From contig NC_053136.1 of NCBI RefSeq assembly GCF_016808335.1, positions 912,531-976,530 on the forward strand: a DNA stretch of 64,000 nucleotides. The letters run 5' to 3'. A program made the position numbers and the translations under genes. How positions within the stretch are numbered: position 1 is the first letter of the stretch; every line of letters starts with the position of its first letter. Origin of the DNA: Panicum virgatum. Taxonomy: Eukaryota; Streptophyta; Magnoliopsida; Poales; Poaceae. The notes beneath the pieces are model-generated. The model did no database searches and was not told the origin of the DNA. It saw only the letters and a list, made by a program, of their open reading frames with translations. Below are positions 22,038 to 33,882 of the stretch, piece by piece.

Positions 22038-23786
22038 TTAGATATAGATTTCTCCAATCGAATTCATTATTGCATCATCTGTGATAATTTGGTTCATTCT
22101 ATCTGTCTGGTGGACGGCGTCCCAGTACAAATATTCACTGGGATCTGCACAAGTTTTCCAGCCTCTGCATGTTTGCCCTACTTCAATTGTCCCTGTTCCA
22201 CAGCAGCATCTCTGTCTCTGTCAGCCCTGTAGAGCCAAAGATTCATGAAGTCAGTCGTCCCAGTACCCCTTGTACTCTTCTTAATGTTCTTCCCAAAATT
22301 AAAGAACGAACATCTCTGAATTATATGGCGAAACGTACCCAAGTCGTTGGGTTCTGTCGTTGCTTTGGTTATGATTGTGTAGATATCGATGAAGGCAGCT
22401 CTGGTATCTGGTTCATTCTTCAGTAGTTGCACAAGTTTGAGTAGCTTCTCGTTGAATGAAGCTGCTAGCAGATTCATGTTTCCATGGCATTTATCTGGAC
22501 CTGTGCCTAGCAAAGTTCTGACAATAGGTAAGCACCCAATTGGAGGCAGTCCAACAAAGATAAATCTCCTTCCTCCAAGTTTTCTCATTTCCTGAAAAAA
22601 TGGCAAGGGTTGTTCTCATCTATCTTTTTTGAAGGAAAATTGTTCTCATCTATCTGCTTCCTCCAAGATCTATCAGACTCAAGGTTTGGTAGGCGCATAC
22701 CTGGGTATAGTTAGCAACGCGTGCTATCAGTTGATCCTCGTAGCAGTGCTGCTGGCAATCTTGTGCTGGCAGGTTTGAGGGGAGATAGTGAAACAGCAGG
22801 TCAGTTGTTCCTGCGCTTATGAAGAAGGTAGCCTTCCTCACAAGCTGCTCTGCTCGTCTAGGTCCCGCTCAACTTTTGAGTTTTCTCTTGTAACGCAATA
22901 GGCCTTGTATTTGATTGGAAAATGAAAGTACATTCTACCATGCATGTCAAAGAAGAAAACACAGCCAGTTAGTACCAAATCAAATCAAATGCATACGTCC
23001 AACAGCCAAAATTTGATTGGAAGAGGCTGATCTACCTACCGATCTCTTTGCAGTGGCGTCGTCGTATCCGGAGCCTGCTGATGCAAAGCTCACACCTGTT
23101 ACGAGCTGCCCTGGTTTCAACTTGGGGTCAAGGAAGCCTGGGATGCTCCCCCCTATGCCAAGCTTCTCCGCTGCAAATAAAGCCACAAGAACCGTGAACA
23201 GCTCGCTACACATTGCTGATTGCTCACCTTGTGGGCAAAACATGAACACTCAGATCTGTACGAGTGACCTATGCAATGTGTCTTCTCTTATTAATATACG
23301 CCGAACCGTAAGATTCAAGATCTTTTTAAAGAAAAAAAAACCTATACAATGCATTCAGACATATATACGTACCTAGTAGTGGCGGATCCATTGGAACAAG
23401 GGGAGCTAGAGGAGGAGAAAGTGAAGGGAGAAAAAGAAGAAGAGGAAGAAAAAGGCTTCAGCCCCCTATGGCTGTGACCTGGATCCACCACTGGTACCTA
23501 GGATGTCAGTGACGAGGCGACCATTGCTGAAGCGGCCTGTGGGCATGCCTCCGTAGAAGCTGACGCCGTAGGGAAGGAAGTTGGCCTTGGCTGCCGTCTG
23601 CAGCCGGTTGTTGTTCCCTGGATCCACCGTCGAGTCTCCGAACACCAGCATGGTGCTCCGGCCGGTAGCGGTCGCCGTTGGCGTGGGTGGATCGTCGTCG
23701 TCGTCTTGTTGGTGGCCCAAGGCTGCGCCGCGGTGGAGCATATGTATGACGAGGAGTGCCACTGCAATCACCGCCACCCTCCTCAT
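22038..23786 (-). CDS. GDSL-type esterase/lipase, possibly degenerate
   Basis: Likely exons on the minus strand: 23786-23498, 23170-about 23036/23040, about 22867-22701, 22591-22339, and a last exon ending at the TAA at 22040-22038. The N-terminus is a signal peptide (VAVIAVALLVIHML). Block I is VFGDSTVDPGNNN with the catalytic Ser of GDS. SFASAGSGYDDATAK is block II, FFISAGTTD and GLPPIGCLP are blocks III, and a late DAVHQT gives the Asp and His of block V. Members are secreted hydrolases of lipids or acylated substrates. Two defects appear. The segment between GYDDATAK and RRAEQLVRKA is about 20-25 residues shorter than usual. The last exon is frame-disrupted, with STRGTGTTD and CADPSEYLYWDAVH in different frames. 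It may be a pseudogene or have an unrecognised small intron. A MITE sits at the exon-1 donor. Confidence 0.6.
23377..23493. mobile_element. hAT-type MITE (117 bp) inserted at a splice donor
   Basis: The termini TAGTGGCGGATCCA (23377) and TGGATCCACCACTG (ending 23493) are inverted repeats with two mismatches. They are flanked by a perfect 8-bp duplication GTACCTAG at 23369-23376 and 23494-23501. Eight-base duplications and this terminus style fit hAT-derived MITEs. The interior is purine-rich and non-coding. Confidence 0.85.
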
Positions 23787-24116
23787 CTATCCACTGATCG
23801 AGTTGGTAGGTACCAATGGATGGATGCTTTTGGACCTGCTAGCTCTAGGATGGATCTCTCTCTCTGATGAAATTGCATTGTGTGTGATGCTTGGTGCTAT
23901 CTATGTGGTTCGTGTCGATCGAGGCTGCTTCGTGTGACATGACTACCGCGGCCTAAACCAAACATGAATGCAATCCGTGTGACTTCCAAAATTTAATTGA
24001 AATCCCCGGTCGCAATAGTAAACTGGACTGGTTCAGACTACACTGTACTTGTAGCTGTTGGAAGCCAAATGGTAAAAAGAGCTATATTATATCCAGCTAG
24101 TTTCAATTTGAAAGGA
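23787..24116. promoter_or_regulatory. Upstream region of the GDSL gene
   Basis: 330 bp between the GDSL start codon and the solo LTR. It contains CTCTCTCTCTCTGATG near 23855. No other gene is visible. The minus-strand promoter should lie here and may now be bounded by the LTR. Confidence 0.4.
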
Positions 24117-25564
24117 TGTGGTGCTCTAGACTAAGAGGGGGAGGGGGTGAATTACGCACTCTAAAAACTTAGACCTATAGCTCCAACTAGTTTGCACAAA
24201 ACTTAAACTAAAACATGCTATCTAGATGTGCAACTAGGTTGTTCTAGTGTGAAAACCCTATCCCAAAAGAATTTAGCAACCTATAGTCTTTTCTATCAAG
24301 AAACTATTCTATGAAAGTAAAGGCACACAAAATGCTAGTATGAAATGCGGAAGCTTAAAGAGCGGGATAGGAGATAGCAAACTCTTGACGCGGGTGTTTA
24401 TCCCGTGGTTCGGTTAGCCACAAAGGCACACCCACATTCACGTTGTTGTAGCACTCACTAAGAGTATTGCTACTCGGCCACCAAGTCTCTTCCGTGAACA
24501 CAATCACGGTCACCTTAGCCCCGGGTTCCACTAAGGAGCTTCTCCACAAAGGATGGGGGTCTCCACGTCCCCCGCACAAAGATGTCGTCGCCGCTCCACA
24601 CCAAGTCGGAGAGTCGAGGACGTTGCCGGCGAGCTTCACGCTCCAAGGTGCCGGCGCACCAAGCTTTTGTTTTGGTTCGCTAATGAACCACAGCACAAAT
24701 GCTCTAAGCCTTGCAATCTCACTCACTAAGAGCTAATCCTTTACACAACACTCTCAAAGTGTGCTAAGGGCTAAGGATATGATCTTGATGCTTTTGTATG
24801 GCTTGGAGATGTTCTTGGATGTGTGTGGGATGTCCAGCAACTCCAGCAATCTTCAAATGGCCGGGGTGAGGCGTATATATAGGCCACCAAGTCTTGTAGC
24901 CGTTGCACCAACGGTCAGCTGAAAATCTGCGTATCACCGGAAGAACCGATGCCTCTGGCAGGGGTAGCGTCGGTTCTTCCGGTCACTCATAAACCGAAGT
25001 AGCCGTTGAAATCCTGACAGCTGATGCAGTGACCACCGGTTGAACCGATACTTTGTTCCGATGCATCACCGGTTCATCCGGTGCTTAAGAATCTTCTCCT
25101 GACAGCTGACGTCATTACACCGATGGTATGCACCGATGCTTCACCGGTTCAACCGGTGCTGAAGAATCTTCTCCTGGGGTCTTGACATCGTCTCTGGAAC
25201 ATAGGACGCCCAATGCACCGATGCCCCCTTTTTGACCTGTCGGTTCAACCGGTGCCTAGGCTGACTTGGCTTTGATTCCCTCCTGCACCAAAACTTCATT
25301 AGTGCTGGTTCTTCCGACAAGCGTCGGATGCACCGATGCTTAGGCATCGGTTCTTCCGGTGCTCCTGCTCCTGCTTAGGCAGCGGAACCCCCGTAGGGGC
25401 GGCCCTTAGGGCCTTGCTACGCCTTTCTTCTCTTTCTCTTTGTCATCACTTGGACCTAAATGCCTGAGAATGTCATCTTAACAATCATATTAGTCCAAGT
25501 GTTGTGTTGTCATTCGATCACCAAAATCACTTGAAATGGCACAAATGGTGGCATGTTCCTTACA
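24117..25564 (-). repeat. Solo copia-type LTR (about 1.45 kb)
   Basis: It starts TGTGGTGC and ends CCTTACA. The same AAGAGGGGGAGGGGGTGAATTA signature as in the copia LTR at 6230 lies just inside the left end, giving minus orientation. A TATATATA box is near 24874-24881, and upstream of it (about 24930-25370) is an array of ACCGGTTCAACCGGTGC-like motifs. No internal region or second LTR adjoins, so it is probably a solo LTR from recombination. No clear target duplication was found, so the ends are approximate. Confidence 0.7.
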
Positions 25565-25764
25565 CAATTATTATTACATCACAGGGCCGGGCATTGCTGT
25601 AACGATCCTAGAAAATCAAATAGAAGTGCCCAAAGGGTAGGTTGGAAAACACTAACAAAGTGCCGCGGGAAAAAGAACACTCATCTAAACTTATTCTACC
25701 TACTCACTTGTGTAAAAAGAAAATCAAAGAACTGATCTATCCAGTAGAACCTCTAATCCTATAC
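25565..25764 (-). other. 3' flank of the CONSTANS-like gene
   Basis: 200 bp between the solo LTR and the stop codon at 25765-25767. It probably includes the 3' UTR. No separate feature is seen. Confidence 0.4.
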
Positions 25765-27738
25765 CTATAGGCAAGAATCTGTAGGCTGCTCATTCTCATC
25801 GCAATGCTGTGTAGACTGATCGTCGCCGCTGTGGCCACTGCCGCTGCACGCCTTTGCAAATCTGCCCTTGACTCGGTTTCGTGTGTCTGCTCGCACCTTC
25901 CGGGAGACGTACATGATCTGCTTGCCAAACCTGCAAATGCAATCGCAAAAATGATCTCAATTGAAGGAGTAGTACTAATAACAGCAATCCACCAATGGAT
26001 GAACTGAGTGGACGCATACTTCCTGTTCTTCTTCTTGTCCTTGTACCTCTGCTTAGCCTCCTGCCTCTTCTCGAGTTGCTTGGTTCTTGCTTCCATGTCC
26101 TGCCCTGATGGTGGTTTCTCCGGCGCCGACGACGCCACTAGCAGGGCCGCCGCCTCCGCCTGATATTGGTGGTAGCCGCCCGTCGACGGGCTGCTTACCA
26201 CCGCTGGGACCGGCGGCTTCACCTCGAAGTCGAAGCTCAGGTGTCTAGTCGGGAGCACGTCCCGTGGCAGCATCGGCATGCCGGTGCCGTAGAACGTGCT
26301 GCCCACATTGCTGCTGTTGTTTGCAGTGGCCACTGAACTGAACTGATGCTGATGCTGATGATAAGCTGCAATATTGTTACCGGCCATAGATTCCAGAACG
26401 GCATCAGTCGACGCAATAATGGGTTCCGAACAGGATGCGATTAACGGGTGATCATAACCCAACGATGGCGACGCCTGTGGCTGACAGTACCGAACAAATG
26501 TATGAGCAGTATGGTACCAGCAAATGTCAAGGACTGACTACTCGTGCAACGTTTTATATATGCGCTACATATATGAGTTATTTTTGCATTTACCAACTCT
26601 CTATTGATTTACCATTCAAACTCCAAATCAGATTCTCCATGGATCTAGCTTGAAGTAAGCTTATAAGTTAATTAATCATTGAAGCTTTAAATTCTACATA
26701 GATCTTGAACAAGACCTCATCGATCTAGATGAAACTTGTAATAATGTAATGCTTGCAATAGCGATGAACTTGAACATCATTCAGAAATCAGAACATGCAT
26801 GGGATCGTTGAGTGTATACCTCGAAATTAGGTCCTTCTCTGCGACCCATCAGATTGAAGGAGTTTGTCAAGTTGGAGTCGTGAACAATGAAGTTGAAGTC
26901 ATCATCGTCGAGTCCTGCTGCGTCGTCGAGGTTGGGCCAGTCTTGTTGCATGAAGAGCTCATCGCCATCGCCGGTCGGTAAGGCTGGTAATGACGATCCG
27001 ATCATCTGAGCATCAAAGGCCCCTCCGGTTTCGATGAGACTGCCTGGTAGTAACTATGCATCAAACAGAAATGGAAAGCAGACAAGTTCACGGGGTCTAT
27101 CTGCTGCCTAGAATTCGGCAGATGCAACCCGCGAGGGAAGGACAAAAAAACAAGAAAAAGAGAGATGAATCAGAATTTTTTTCATTTCACCGTTGCCTTC
27201 TTCGATCATTTTGATCGAAATAAAGGAAGTACGTTTTTTTAGATCAAAAACTATAGATAGATCGTCTATATACCTCATCACTAGTGTCCGGCCTGGTGAT
27301 ATTGCCATCGCGCCAAGAGCTGCTGCTGCTGCTCGGCAAGTCCGGCAGCAGTTCGACGTTGATTAGGTCGGGGACCCACTCCGCCGGCGCCGGCGACAAA
27401 GGCGGCGGGGCGGCGGTGTCACACTCACAGTAGAGGATGCGCGCGAGCTCCGCGGGGTCCGGGATCCCCGTGTAGGCGCGCGCGGCGCGCCTGGCGTGGC
27501 GGTCCGCGTCGCAGCCGACGGCGCGCGCGCACGGCGCGCAGAGCAAGGCCTGGTGGTGGGCGCAGCGCGCGGCGGCGGGCGCGGCGTGGCAGCCGTCGCA
27601 GAGCGGGGCGCGGCGGTGGTCCTGCGCGGCGGCGTGCACGCGGACGTCGCAGGGCAGGCAGAGGCGCGCGCCGTGCTGGGCGCAGTGGAGGAGCGCGCGC
27701 AGCGTGGAGCAGCAGGCGCAGAGGACGTCGGCGCCCAT
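25765..27738 (-). CDS. CONSTANS-like zinc-finger protein with two B-boxes and a CCT domain (4 exons, about 425 aa)
   Basis: Minus-strand exons 27738-27274, 27005-26820, 26480-26020 and 25930-25765 join in frame with GT-AG introns. The start MGADVLCACC matches where B-box proteins begin; an upstream in-frame ATG at 27945 looks like leader. B-box 1 (about residues 5-47) and a B-box 2 (about 48-90, CDGCHAAPAAARC) carry the Cys/His zinc ligands. The middle is acidic, with a DLDDDD-like patch and His/Gln runs. The CCT domain spans the last intron, with KQRYKDKKKNRK before it and FGKQIMYVSRKVRADTR after it, at about residues 350-395. CCT proteins are nuclear regulators of flowering and light responses that act with NF-Y subunits or bind DNA. 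The subfamily resembles the COL9-COL15 group, but I cannot name an ortholog. Exon-2 acceptor choice is the least certain junction. Confidence 0.85.
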
Positions 27739-27927
27739 GGTGCCGGCGCCCTCCTCCGGAGACGTATACGTACATGGCGCGCCGCCGGCGGCGAGGCTGG
27801 GGTGGGTGGTGCCTGTCGTCGCAGCACTGGCGATGGATCGAGCGAGGGGGTTGCTGGTTGGTGGCGGCCAAGGCCAATCGACAAGGGCGGCGGAAGTGGA
27901 TCCATGCCAGAGGCGGAGTCTCTCTCT

Positions 27928-27960
27928 ATATATATACATATACATATATATATATACACA
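27928..27960. repeat. TA-rich microsatellite / possible TATA region of the CONSTANS-like gene
   Basis: A run of TATATACATATACATATATATA ends a few bases before the TIR element (27964). On the minus strand it lies about 190-220 bp upstream of the start codon and could serve as the TATA region. A similar (AT)n run (32616-32632) borders the other end of the element. Confidence 0.5.
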
Positions 27961-27963
27961 GTA

Positions 27964-30900
27964 GCGCTATTCTACACCCAGCCAACCTAGCATCCAAATC
28001 CACCGGCCCAACTCCCATCCGCCCACCTGTTCCGGCCCAAACCCGGTCAGCTCCCACCCCCTGTCCCCACGAGGAACCCGCGAGCGCGAGCCGCGAGACG
28101 CGCGGAGCGCGGCGAGCGGCGAGCGCGAGCCGTTTCGTGCTAGCTTCTGCGGCACTCGCTGCGGGCTCCGGGGCACGGCGTGGTGCGCGGCATTGGGAGT
28201 GAGCAAGCGCAGCGGCGGCGCGGCCTCGCGGGGAGCAGCAACGGCGCGGCCTCGCGGGGAGCGGCGCGGCCTGCGCGATGCTCGGGGCACGGGGCGCGCT
28301 AAGGTGGCCGCGCGCGGCGAGCGGCGGCGGCCGGCACGCGTAGCTGCGGGGCGAGTGACGCACGGGATGGGAGGAGCACGGCGTGCGGCCGCGGGGACCA
28401 GCACGGATGGAGAGCAACGCACATGGGCGATAGCTCCTGGAGGAGAAGCAAAAAAGGATTCCCAATAATTACTGAAGCAAAAATCGATTCATGTTAATTG
28501 AAGAAATTTGCTTCTATCAGTAATGGACTACGCCTCCTAATATCACTTCTCTCCGGTTGTTTTTGTTGAGATGATTTGATTAATTTTTGTGTAGCTCAGT
28601 AGTAGCTGGTCTCTTCATGATTCAATTACTGAAGAAAATTGATTTCCAGTAATCATGCGATCCCTACAAAATGCCACTAGTTCGGTAGTTTTTTTTAAGG
28701 TTTTGGTAGTACTAATTACCGAGCTCTTTTAATTCTATGTAGCTCTATAGTTCGGTAGTCCAGTAATATGTATTTGCGAACCTAAGGGCTCGGTAGGCTG
28801 TGGCTCAGCTGTGGAGCGGCGGAGTGTGCTCTTGCACCGAAAGGCTGTTTGTGCAGGCTGCATTGAAGCGAGCAGAAGAGTTTGGATATAAATTACTGAA
28901 TCTTCCTGTTATGATACTGAATCATTCTGACTTCTTGATGAGCTAGTAGTTTTTGTTATTAGTGAGCTCTATTCAATTTCATGTAGTTTGGTAGCTAGTA
29001 TTTGGTTGTTTGATCCAGTAGTTAAGTGGTTTCTAAACACAGTTCAGTATTGCTGAGCTAATGAGCTCTCTCAATCATCTGTAATTTCCAGTAGTTCAGT
29101 AGATCGGTATTTCGGTAGTTTAGTCGTCTAGTATTTTTTTTTCAATAGTTCATAGACATCAACTTTGAGTCATTGTATGTTGCATATGAGTTCTACAGAG
29201 TGTATATCAAGCTTACTGGTTTCCCTATCAAGAAGAACATGACAAAAGGAAGGATAGGCAACAATTCAATTGCTCGTTCAAGGGCAGGCACAATACCAAA
29301 GTTGTGCTAGAACAGCAGGGGGATGAAGGGCGTGCACCATTGTTGAATTCAATAATTCAAATATTGAACTACTGGATTGATGAATTACTAAGTCAACATA
29401 CACATAACCATTAGTGGATCTGCATAAAAAAAATACTAAGTAACTGCTGGTACACCATTGTTGAATGCAAAAAATCATGTAAGAAAACAAGAAAAAATAT
29501 TGGATGTACATAATACATAAAATACTTAATAGACGCTCTCGGTTACTAAATCCAAACATCAACTGAATATTTATTCTGAATCTCTAAATAACTGAATCAA
29601 ACACAAGGCTATATATACATTCAAATTACTGAATTCACAGAAAATCAACCCTCCCCCCTCAAATTCGCAAAAATTACCGGCCTGCATGTAATACTAATTA
29701 ACTGGATCTATTGATTACTGAATTTACATATGCAGAAGCAATAATGAATCTGTATATATAAAGAACTACTGAACAATTGCATCTCATTTTGTTGAATGCA
29801 TCCAATGTAAAAAAGATGTATGTGAAAAAGTCACAAGTCACCAAAACAATGACAAAAGAAATTACTAGATGTACATAAAAATACTGAATAAATAGATCTC
29901 TCTATTACTGAATCCAAACATGTACAAGGGTGTTACTAGAAAATAAAGATTCACCAGCAACACTAGAAAAATAATGGAGAAGTGCATAATATAGAAATAA
30001 AAATATTTCTACAGATTGCTTAATCCAAATATATACATATATCGTCCGGTGATGGTTACACATATGTACACATATTAGTCACAAATTAACTGTATTATGT
30101 AGCCTTGAAAAATCTTAAAAATACACTTGAGGCCTCTCTCTCTTCACTTGGAACCCTCTCCCTTGTGAAGTTCAATACTATCACTGTTATGTGCATGCGG
30201 TGACAGAGTTGGAAAAGGAGTGTCATGCCCACATGAACCTGCCACCAGTAAAAGTCCGAAAAGATCTTTGAGAAAAACATAGCAAGACCGGCAGGATACT
30301 GAATTACTAAGTTACTGCTTTACTGAGAATAACTGAAGTGCTACATAGTATTACTGGTTTACAGTGAATTACTGAAAAATATGCAAGGTAATTCTGGGGT
30401 ATCGAGAGATTACCGATATTTGTAAGTATTACTAAATTACTTGAGACATACCATAAGCGAGAGCGGTAGTATGACCCCATGTTTGACAGAATTGAGGTTT
30501 AGTTCTTTGTCATCAAGCATCAGTAATAAAAAAATATTGGGCTATCTACAAAACCTAAAAAATTACTGATACTAAATCCTAACAAAAATTACTAGCCTAA
30601 CTAGCCAACATTGAGCATGGTTTAGAGCATCGAAATGTTCAGTAATCGCCGACAGAAAATGTGCATGTGATTTTGGATATTAAACATTACTCCCCTATTC
30701 TCACCTCAATTTGTTAACATCGTTGCTTGCTTAATGACTAGCTTGATTGGATCAACATGTCTCCATTTTCAACATACCCCAAAGAAAATCTAGAACATAT
30801 ATATCGGTCAAAAATTGCGCAGATGATTCAGTAATTAGGCTATTCAAACTATGTTGAGTATCTGGCTCTAGATGATTCATGAGATGATTGAGATCAATAG

Positions 30901-32616
30901 TTTTTTATTTTCAGTAGTTTTCAATCTCATGTAGGTCAATGGTCTAGTATTTCATTACTAAACTATTAAACTACATGCTCGGTTCAAAACATCAGTGCTT
31001 AGGGATCGAAAAAAATACCAGCCTAACCACTAAACCTAACAAATTGGTGATACTACTGGCCTAACCACTTAGCCTAACAATCAACATTTAATAATTGCCG
31101 ACAAGAAAAAGGGTGTTCGGAATATTACTTAGCCTAAGCAAAAAAGCCATTGTACTACTAACCTAATAAAAAAATATTGATACTAGATGCTAACACAACT
31201 ACTATACTAACTCATGTGATTGAGTTCATTAGTTTAATTACATGGCTTTTGGTTTTGTTCTTAGCAGTCGAGATCAGTATCTTGCTTTAGATGGTTCAGT
31301 AATTAGCCTACTGAATATAAAAATGCACGAGAGCTCAGTAGTTTTTTAGTTTTAGTAGTTTTTGTTACTGAACTCCAATTTCATGTTGTCCAATAGTAAA
31401 GTATTTCATTGTTTGATCTTGTAGTTCAATAATGACCGCTGAACTACTATGCTAACTCATGTTGGGTAATGACTGAAAATTACAGATACTAGCAGATGCT
31501 TACACAGCTATTTTGGTACTAATGAAAATAATAAAGTAATGAGCCTAAACTAAGCAACAAAAAAGAATAAGTGTGCTTGCAATAACAAATTACTGAACTG
31601 AAAATGCTCGCAGAAATACTAGACTTACTACTCTGTTCAGATTGTCAGCGCTCAGTAATAAAAAAAATACTGGACTAACTAATAAACCTAACAAATTACT
31701 GATCTAAATCATAACAAAACTGTTGGCCTAACTACTCAATTTGGAGCATTAACATTCAGTAATTGCCAACAAAAATGAGTGTTCGATATTGGATATTGAG
31801 CACGGCTCCCACTGTTCTCACCTCAATTTATCAATATTGTTGCTTGTTTAAAGACCAGCTCGATGGGATCGGCGTATATCCATTCCAACATACCGACCCT
31901 AGAACACACATATCAATAAAAAAATTGCAAATACATGAACACCAAATTCTGGATCATGAGGGGATCGCAAGGAAATTATGCTCACCGGAAGTACGGCGCG
32001 TAGGCTCAGAATGCATCTTCCACATACTGCTCGTCGAGGTCACGTAGGGAAGAGGGCTCGAAGCTCGCGGGCACAACGCAAGGGCGCCCCAGGCGGTGTG
32101 TGGGTGAGGACCACGTGCGTCATGCATCTCTGTAGCCCCTGCACGCCGGCCGCTTGATGATGCCGATGAGCCGCCTTTGCTCCGTGCCGCTCGATGCTGC
32201 TGCAGCCTCCATGCCCCGCTGCTTCCGCGCCGCCGCCGCCCCCGCGCCCAACTGCTCGATGCCGACGCATCCTAGGCGCCCCACCGCTCGATGCCGCCGC
32301 AGCTTCCGCGGCCCGCAAAGCAACCTCCGCGCCACGCTGCCGGGCGCACGGCCGGGCCACGTTGCTCGCTGCCGCCGCGGCCGCCGCTCCCATGGGGCCG
32401 CCGCGCTCCCGCTGCTCGCAGCTGCCGTAGCAATTTGGATCGAGATGTGGTGGGGGGTTGGGCTTGGGGCAGGGGCGAGGGGTATTGGAGCATGGTGGGC
32501 TAAGCTGGGCTGAGCGAGTCTGGATCGGGTCTGGCGCGGGACGTGATTGAGCTGGCTGGAGTTGGTTGGGTGCTGGGTGTAGAATGCTATTCTACACCTA
32601 GGGTGTAGATTAGCGC
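27964..32616. mobile_element. Large non-autonomous TIR element (about 4.65 kb), class unknown
   Basis: GCGCTATTCTACACCC at 27964-27979 and GGGTGTAGATTAGCGC at 32601-32616 are inverted repeats with one mismatch. A second copy of the terminal word (GGTGTAGAATGCTATTCTACACC) lies just inside the right end. Both ends continue into 450-550 bp of GC-rich sequence (27980-28450 and 32040-32580). The 3.5-kb interior is AT-rich and crowded with degenerate CAGTAAT / ATTACTGAA words in both orientations. No transposase or other domain was found. Flanks are (TA)n, so the target duplication cannot be read. It is probably Mutator- or CACTA-like, by structure only. Confidence 0.55.
28460..31900. repeat. Dispersed ATTACTGAA / TTCAGTAAT degenerate repeat field
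   Basis: Dozens of short variants of TACTGAAT, TTCAGTAG and ACTAGCCTAAC occur throughout this AT-rich stretch. They have no fixed period and occur in both orientations. No gene is seen here. It forms the interior of the TIR element. Confidence 0.6.
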
Positions 32617-33882
32617 ATATATATATATATAGCTCGCCGCCGCCATGGGAGCAAGCAACCGGAAATAGAAAAAGGCTGCGGCGTATTCGGTCAAAAGCAA
32701 ACGTGAGCAGTTCCACCACCGAAATGGTAGCTCCAGCCGTTGTCACATTTCGAATGGATGGACCATATTCATCATCCCACAAATTAATGCAAACGACGTT
32801 TAATTGTATTTCTTGTGAAAATGCGATGAATGGTACAACCAGTTTTTTTCTTTTTGGTTACCATCATGCAAATTGGAGATGCAAATTTCTTTTCTTTTTG
32901 TGCTTTATTTGTCTTCCAAAATCAAATCTATCATTCTTAGACCGCAGACATTGGTTAGGCCGTCGCGACACAGAGATAGGGCCGGGTAGCCAAATCAACG
33001 ACAAAGAGTGTGTCATGGATGCAATGCAACAATCGGAATGGCTGTGATAAAGGGAACGCCATAGAGATAGATACGTTCACTACTACTACAAAAAAAAAAC
33101 AGATGTTCTCATAATTTGAGTGACTCCAACCGACTGTCTAAATAGCCCTCTATCTCAACTTTAGAGGATTATAAATAAAAAGAAAAACATGAGGAGGTCT
33201 CCAAATTTTCTCATCCACCTTCCAATTCTAGGGGTCTATAGGAAACCCTCTTTTGTAAGCTAGAATTGAGGCTAGTGCTGGAGTTGGAATAAATTTGAAG
33301 GGTGTCCAAAAATAGCTTCAATCTTGCATGCATCTAATAATAGGGAAAACCAAAAAAGAAAAGAAACAAAATATAATAAGCCAATGAAGATGCACCCTAC
33401 AAGCCTGAGTTGAGTTGAGTTCGGTGTGTGTTAATGTCCCAATCCAGTCGTTGTGGTTCTCGTGTTTTTTTCTTTTTCTTCTTCTTTTTCCTAGTTATAG
33501 CCTCACAGGATTAATCTTCTGCTATATCAATGTAGCACACTCGTCGAGTGTTGTTGGTTCAAAAAAAAAAGAAAATGCCCCTTACCATCTTGCCCGGGCC
33601 CACACTGGCAGTGGCCTCGCCGTCGGCACAATGCCAACGTGCCTTGTACCTTGCTCCTTCTGTTCTCGTGTGAAGGAAGAAGCCGCTGCTGCCCCCCACA
33701 CGATTGTCGCGTTCCGCGCGCTGGCAGCAGCTATAGCAGCCGTCGTTGCACCTGTCACTCGAGTACTTAACGGTCAGCTGATCGATCGAGCAGCTCAGCT
33801 CAGCTCAGCACCACCACACAGGGGAGATAACTCAACTCAACTCAACTCAACTGGGAGGAACGACGTACGTTGTTCGGCCATC
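32617..33882 (+). other. Upstream region of the hydroperoxide lyase gene
   Basis: 1.27 kb with no separate gene. About 33110-33300 resembles a MITE, with GACTCCAAC-like words at the left and GGAGTTGG at the right, but the ends are weak. A (CTCAA)n run lies at 33832-33851 just before the start codon. The frame is open upstream of the HPL start back to 33415, but the translation there is low-complexity and unlike the family. Confidence 0.4.
33832..33851. repeat. (CTCAA)n microsatellite in the HPL leader
   Basis: About four perfect CTCAA units, 31-51 bp upstream of the HPL start codon, preceded by AGCTCAGCTCAGCTCAGC. Confidence 0.7.

Noticed and set aside
24117..25564. A complete LTR element rather than a solo LTR
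   Set aside because: No internal domains, primer site or second LTR adjoin; the next feature is the 3' end of the CONSTANS-like gene.
27739..27945. An upstream start for the CONSTANS-like gene at 27945
   Set aside because: It would add about 69 residues translated from a TA-rich leader before the first B-box, which normally begins a few residues after the start.
28460..31900. CRISPR-like or satellite array in the ATTACTGAA field
   Set aside because: The words vary, occur in both orientations and have no regular spacing, and the window is a plant genome.
33110..33300. A MITE upstream of the HPL gene
   Set aside because: Terminal words are only weakly inverted and no target duplication was found; mentioned in the upstream-region entry but not called.
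33415..33882. An N-terminal extension of the hydroperoxide lyase from 33415
   Set aside because: In frame, but the translation contains microsatellite-derived residues and nothing like the family; the start at 33883 gives the expected length.
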